DNA from: Bacteroidota bacterium
GTDB taxonomy: Bacteria; Bacteroidota; Bacteroidia; Chitinophagales; Chitinophagaceae
Assembly (NCBI GenBank): GCA_018267955.1
Contig: JAFDXL010000009.1
Coordinates: 708,717-772,716 of the forward strand
Reading direction: 5' to 3'
DNA: 64,000 nucleotides
Every line of letters starts with the position of its first letter. The first letter of the stretch is position 1. The notes below the pieces were generated by a model, which searched no databases, was not told where the DNA came from, and saw nothing but the letters and a program-made list of their open reading frames with translations. A program made the translations under genes and the position numbers. This document shows positions 62,354 through 64,000 of the stretch, one piece after another.

Positions 62354-63634
62354 TTATATCGTTTCCAGGAACTTAGCGGTCAACGCTACCGTCTGTTCTA
62401 TATCAGCATATGAAAGAGCGGTGCTGATAAACCAGGTTTCGAATGCAGATGGTGGCAGGTAAACGCCATTATCGAGCATGAAATGGAAATACTTATTGAA
62501 CAATGCATTATTGGCAGAAGCCGCGGCAGCAAAATCATTTACAGGCTTATCACTAAAATGTATGCTGATCATAGACCCTAATCTATTGATAACATAAGGA
62601 ATGCCTTTTGCAGCTAAGGCAGCATCCAGCCCTATATGCAGTAATGCTGTCTTATCTTCTAACTGTGTATAAACCGCAGGTTGCTCCTTGAGAGCCTTCA
62701 GCATTGTATGACCAGCTATCATGGCTATCGGGTTACCACTTAAGGTGCCCGCCTGGTAAACATTACCCAGGGGTGCGATATGCTCCATAATAGCACGCTT
62801 ACCGCCAAATGCACCAACCGGCATTCCACCACCAATCACTTTCCCATAAGTAACAAGATCGGCATTGATGCCAAGGCGTTCCTGCGCACCACCCGCAGCC
62901 AGGCGGAAACCAGTCATCACTTCGTCGAATATAAATACGATGCCTTCTTTATCACACAAAGCCCTTAGCCCTTCAAGAAAACCGGGAGCAGGAGGAATAC
63001 AACCCATATTGCCTGCAACAGGCTCTATGATAATGGCTGCGATCTCGCCTTTATTATCATCCGCAAGCTTTTGCACAGCTGCAAGATCATTGTAAGGAGC
63101 AGTAAGGGTATCATTGTAAATACCAGAAGGAACCCCCGGAACTGTTTGAATATTGAATGTGGCTACACCGCTGCCAGCCTTTACCAGGAATGCATCGGCA
63201 TGGCCATGATAACAACCTTCAAATTTTACGATCTTATTTCTTCCCGTATAACCGCGGGCGAGGCGTATGGCACTCATGCAGGCCTCCGTACCGCTGTTGA
63301 CCATACGTACAAGATCTACATTAGGTACCATAGACCTGATCAGTTCCGCCATTTCTATTTCCAGCTCAGTCGGAGCACCGAAGGATGTGGAATCTGCCAC
63401 ACGTTGTTGAATAGCCTGTACAACAGGCTCATAAGCATGGCCAAGGATCATTGGCCCCCATGAATTGATATAGTCTATATATTGCTTGCCATCAGCATCA
63501 TATAAATATGCTCCTTTGGCGCGCTGCATAAATATTGGCGTGCCACCTACACTTTTAAAAGCCCTGACAGGTGAGTTAACACCACCGGGAATGCTTTGTT
63601 GTGCACGCTGAAAAAGTTGTTCGTTCTTAGTCAT
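62354..63634 (-). CDS. hemL: Glutamate-1-semialdehyde 2,1-aminomutase
   Basis: A 426-residue class III PLP aminotransferase that makes 5-aminolevulinate from glutamate-1-semialdehyde in haem synthesis. The PLP-binding Lys sits in [18 protein letters not shown] (near residue 264), preceded by the cofactor Asp motif [13 protein letters not shown]. The N-terminus [19 protein letters not shown] is diagnostic. Length is standard. hemB lies 10 bp upstream on the same strand, so the two are probably cotranscribed. Confidence 0.97.
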   Translation of the reverse strand: MTKNEQLFQRAQQSIPGGVNSPVRAFKSVGGTPIFMQRAKGAYLYDADGKQYIDYINSWGPMILGHAYEPVVQAIQQRVADSTSFGAPTELEIEMAELIRSMVPNVDLVRMVNSGTEACMSAIRLARGYTGRNKIVKFEGCYHGHADAFLVKAGSGVATFNIQTVPGVPSGIYNDTLTAPYNDLAAVQKLADDNKGEIAAIIIEPVAGNMGCIPPAPGFLEGLRALCDKEGIVFIFDEVMTGFRLAAGGAQERLGINADLVTYGKVIGGGMPVGAFGGKRAIMEHIAPLGNVYQAGTLSGNPIAMIAGHTMLKALKEQPAVYTQLEDKTALLHIGLDAALAAKGIPYVINRLGSMISIHFSDKPVNDFAAAASANNALFNKYFHFMLDNGVYLPPSAFETWFISTALSYADIEQTVALTAKFLETI

Positions 63635-63644
63635 CTAATAATAA

Positions 63645-64000
<356 letters not shown>

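Overview
The window is a chromosomal segment of a Bacteroidota bacterium, most likely a member of the Chitinophagales. The evidence is threefold. Secreted proteins carry type IX secretion (T9SS) C-terminal sorting domains and there is a GldD gliding lipoprotein. Several genes are preceded by the Bacteroidota-type -7 box TAnnTTTG. Housekeeping proteins (RpoB, MetG, GuaA, HemL) read as typical Bacteroidota versions. No insertion sequence, phage or CRISPR array was seen.

Layout. 1-4919 is rpoC (start only) and rpoB on the minus strand, with a classical promoter and hairpin leader but no rplJ/rplL upstream. 5339-9133 holds small secreted or surface genes (adhesin-like, T9SS, GH16, two paralogous lipoproteins). 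9233-13587 holds a MauE/thioredoxin protein, an SDR, an ABC exporter pair and surE. 13689-19669 is a tandem array of three related ~655-residue T9SS-sorted proteins; two have almost identical 3' ends, which suggests gene conversion. 19775-24302 is metG, an HlyD-type adaptor and gpsA. 24305-33015 (minus) is a NUDIX/S46 peptidase pair, an unknown secreted protein, lptC, an outer-membrane barrel, coaX and an O-antigen-ligase-like gene. 33167-36561 is meaB, a degenerate UDP-GlcNAc 2-epimerase homologue and a WecA-like transferase. 36574-42473 is a periplasmic binding protein, guaA, a DUF3467 gene, gldD and a TPR histidine kinase.

The outstanding region is 42634-54614, a lasso-peptide biosynthetic locus beside tRNA-Arg(CCT). 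It has two tandem precursor genes (cores GGGITDILENGFYHT and GGGITDIIENGFYHT), a lasso cyclase, a split B1 (PqqD-like RRE) and B2 (transglutaminase-like protease), an ABC exporter, two HPr-kinase-like genes, a nucleotidyltransferase and a sulfotransferase. It also has a complete PAPS-making set: cysD, cysN and a DUF2061-CysC fusion. No sulfate-reduction gene is present, so the locus appears to make its own sulfate donor for its own sulfotransferase. I infer that the product is a sulfated and/or phosphorylated lasso peptide with a nine-residue Gly1-Glu9 ring.

54682-58154 resembles a stress/accessory cassette (erythromycin-esterase-like, alpha/beta hydrolase, phosphoribosyltransferase, triple BON). 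58203-61783 is a TonB siderophore receptor with a PepSY membrane protein. The window ends with hemL and the 3' part of hemB.
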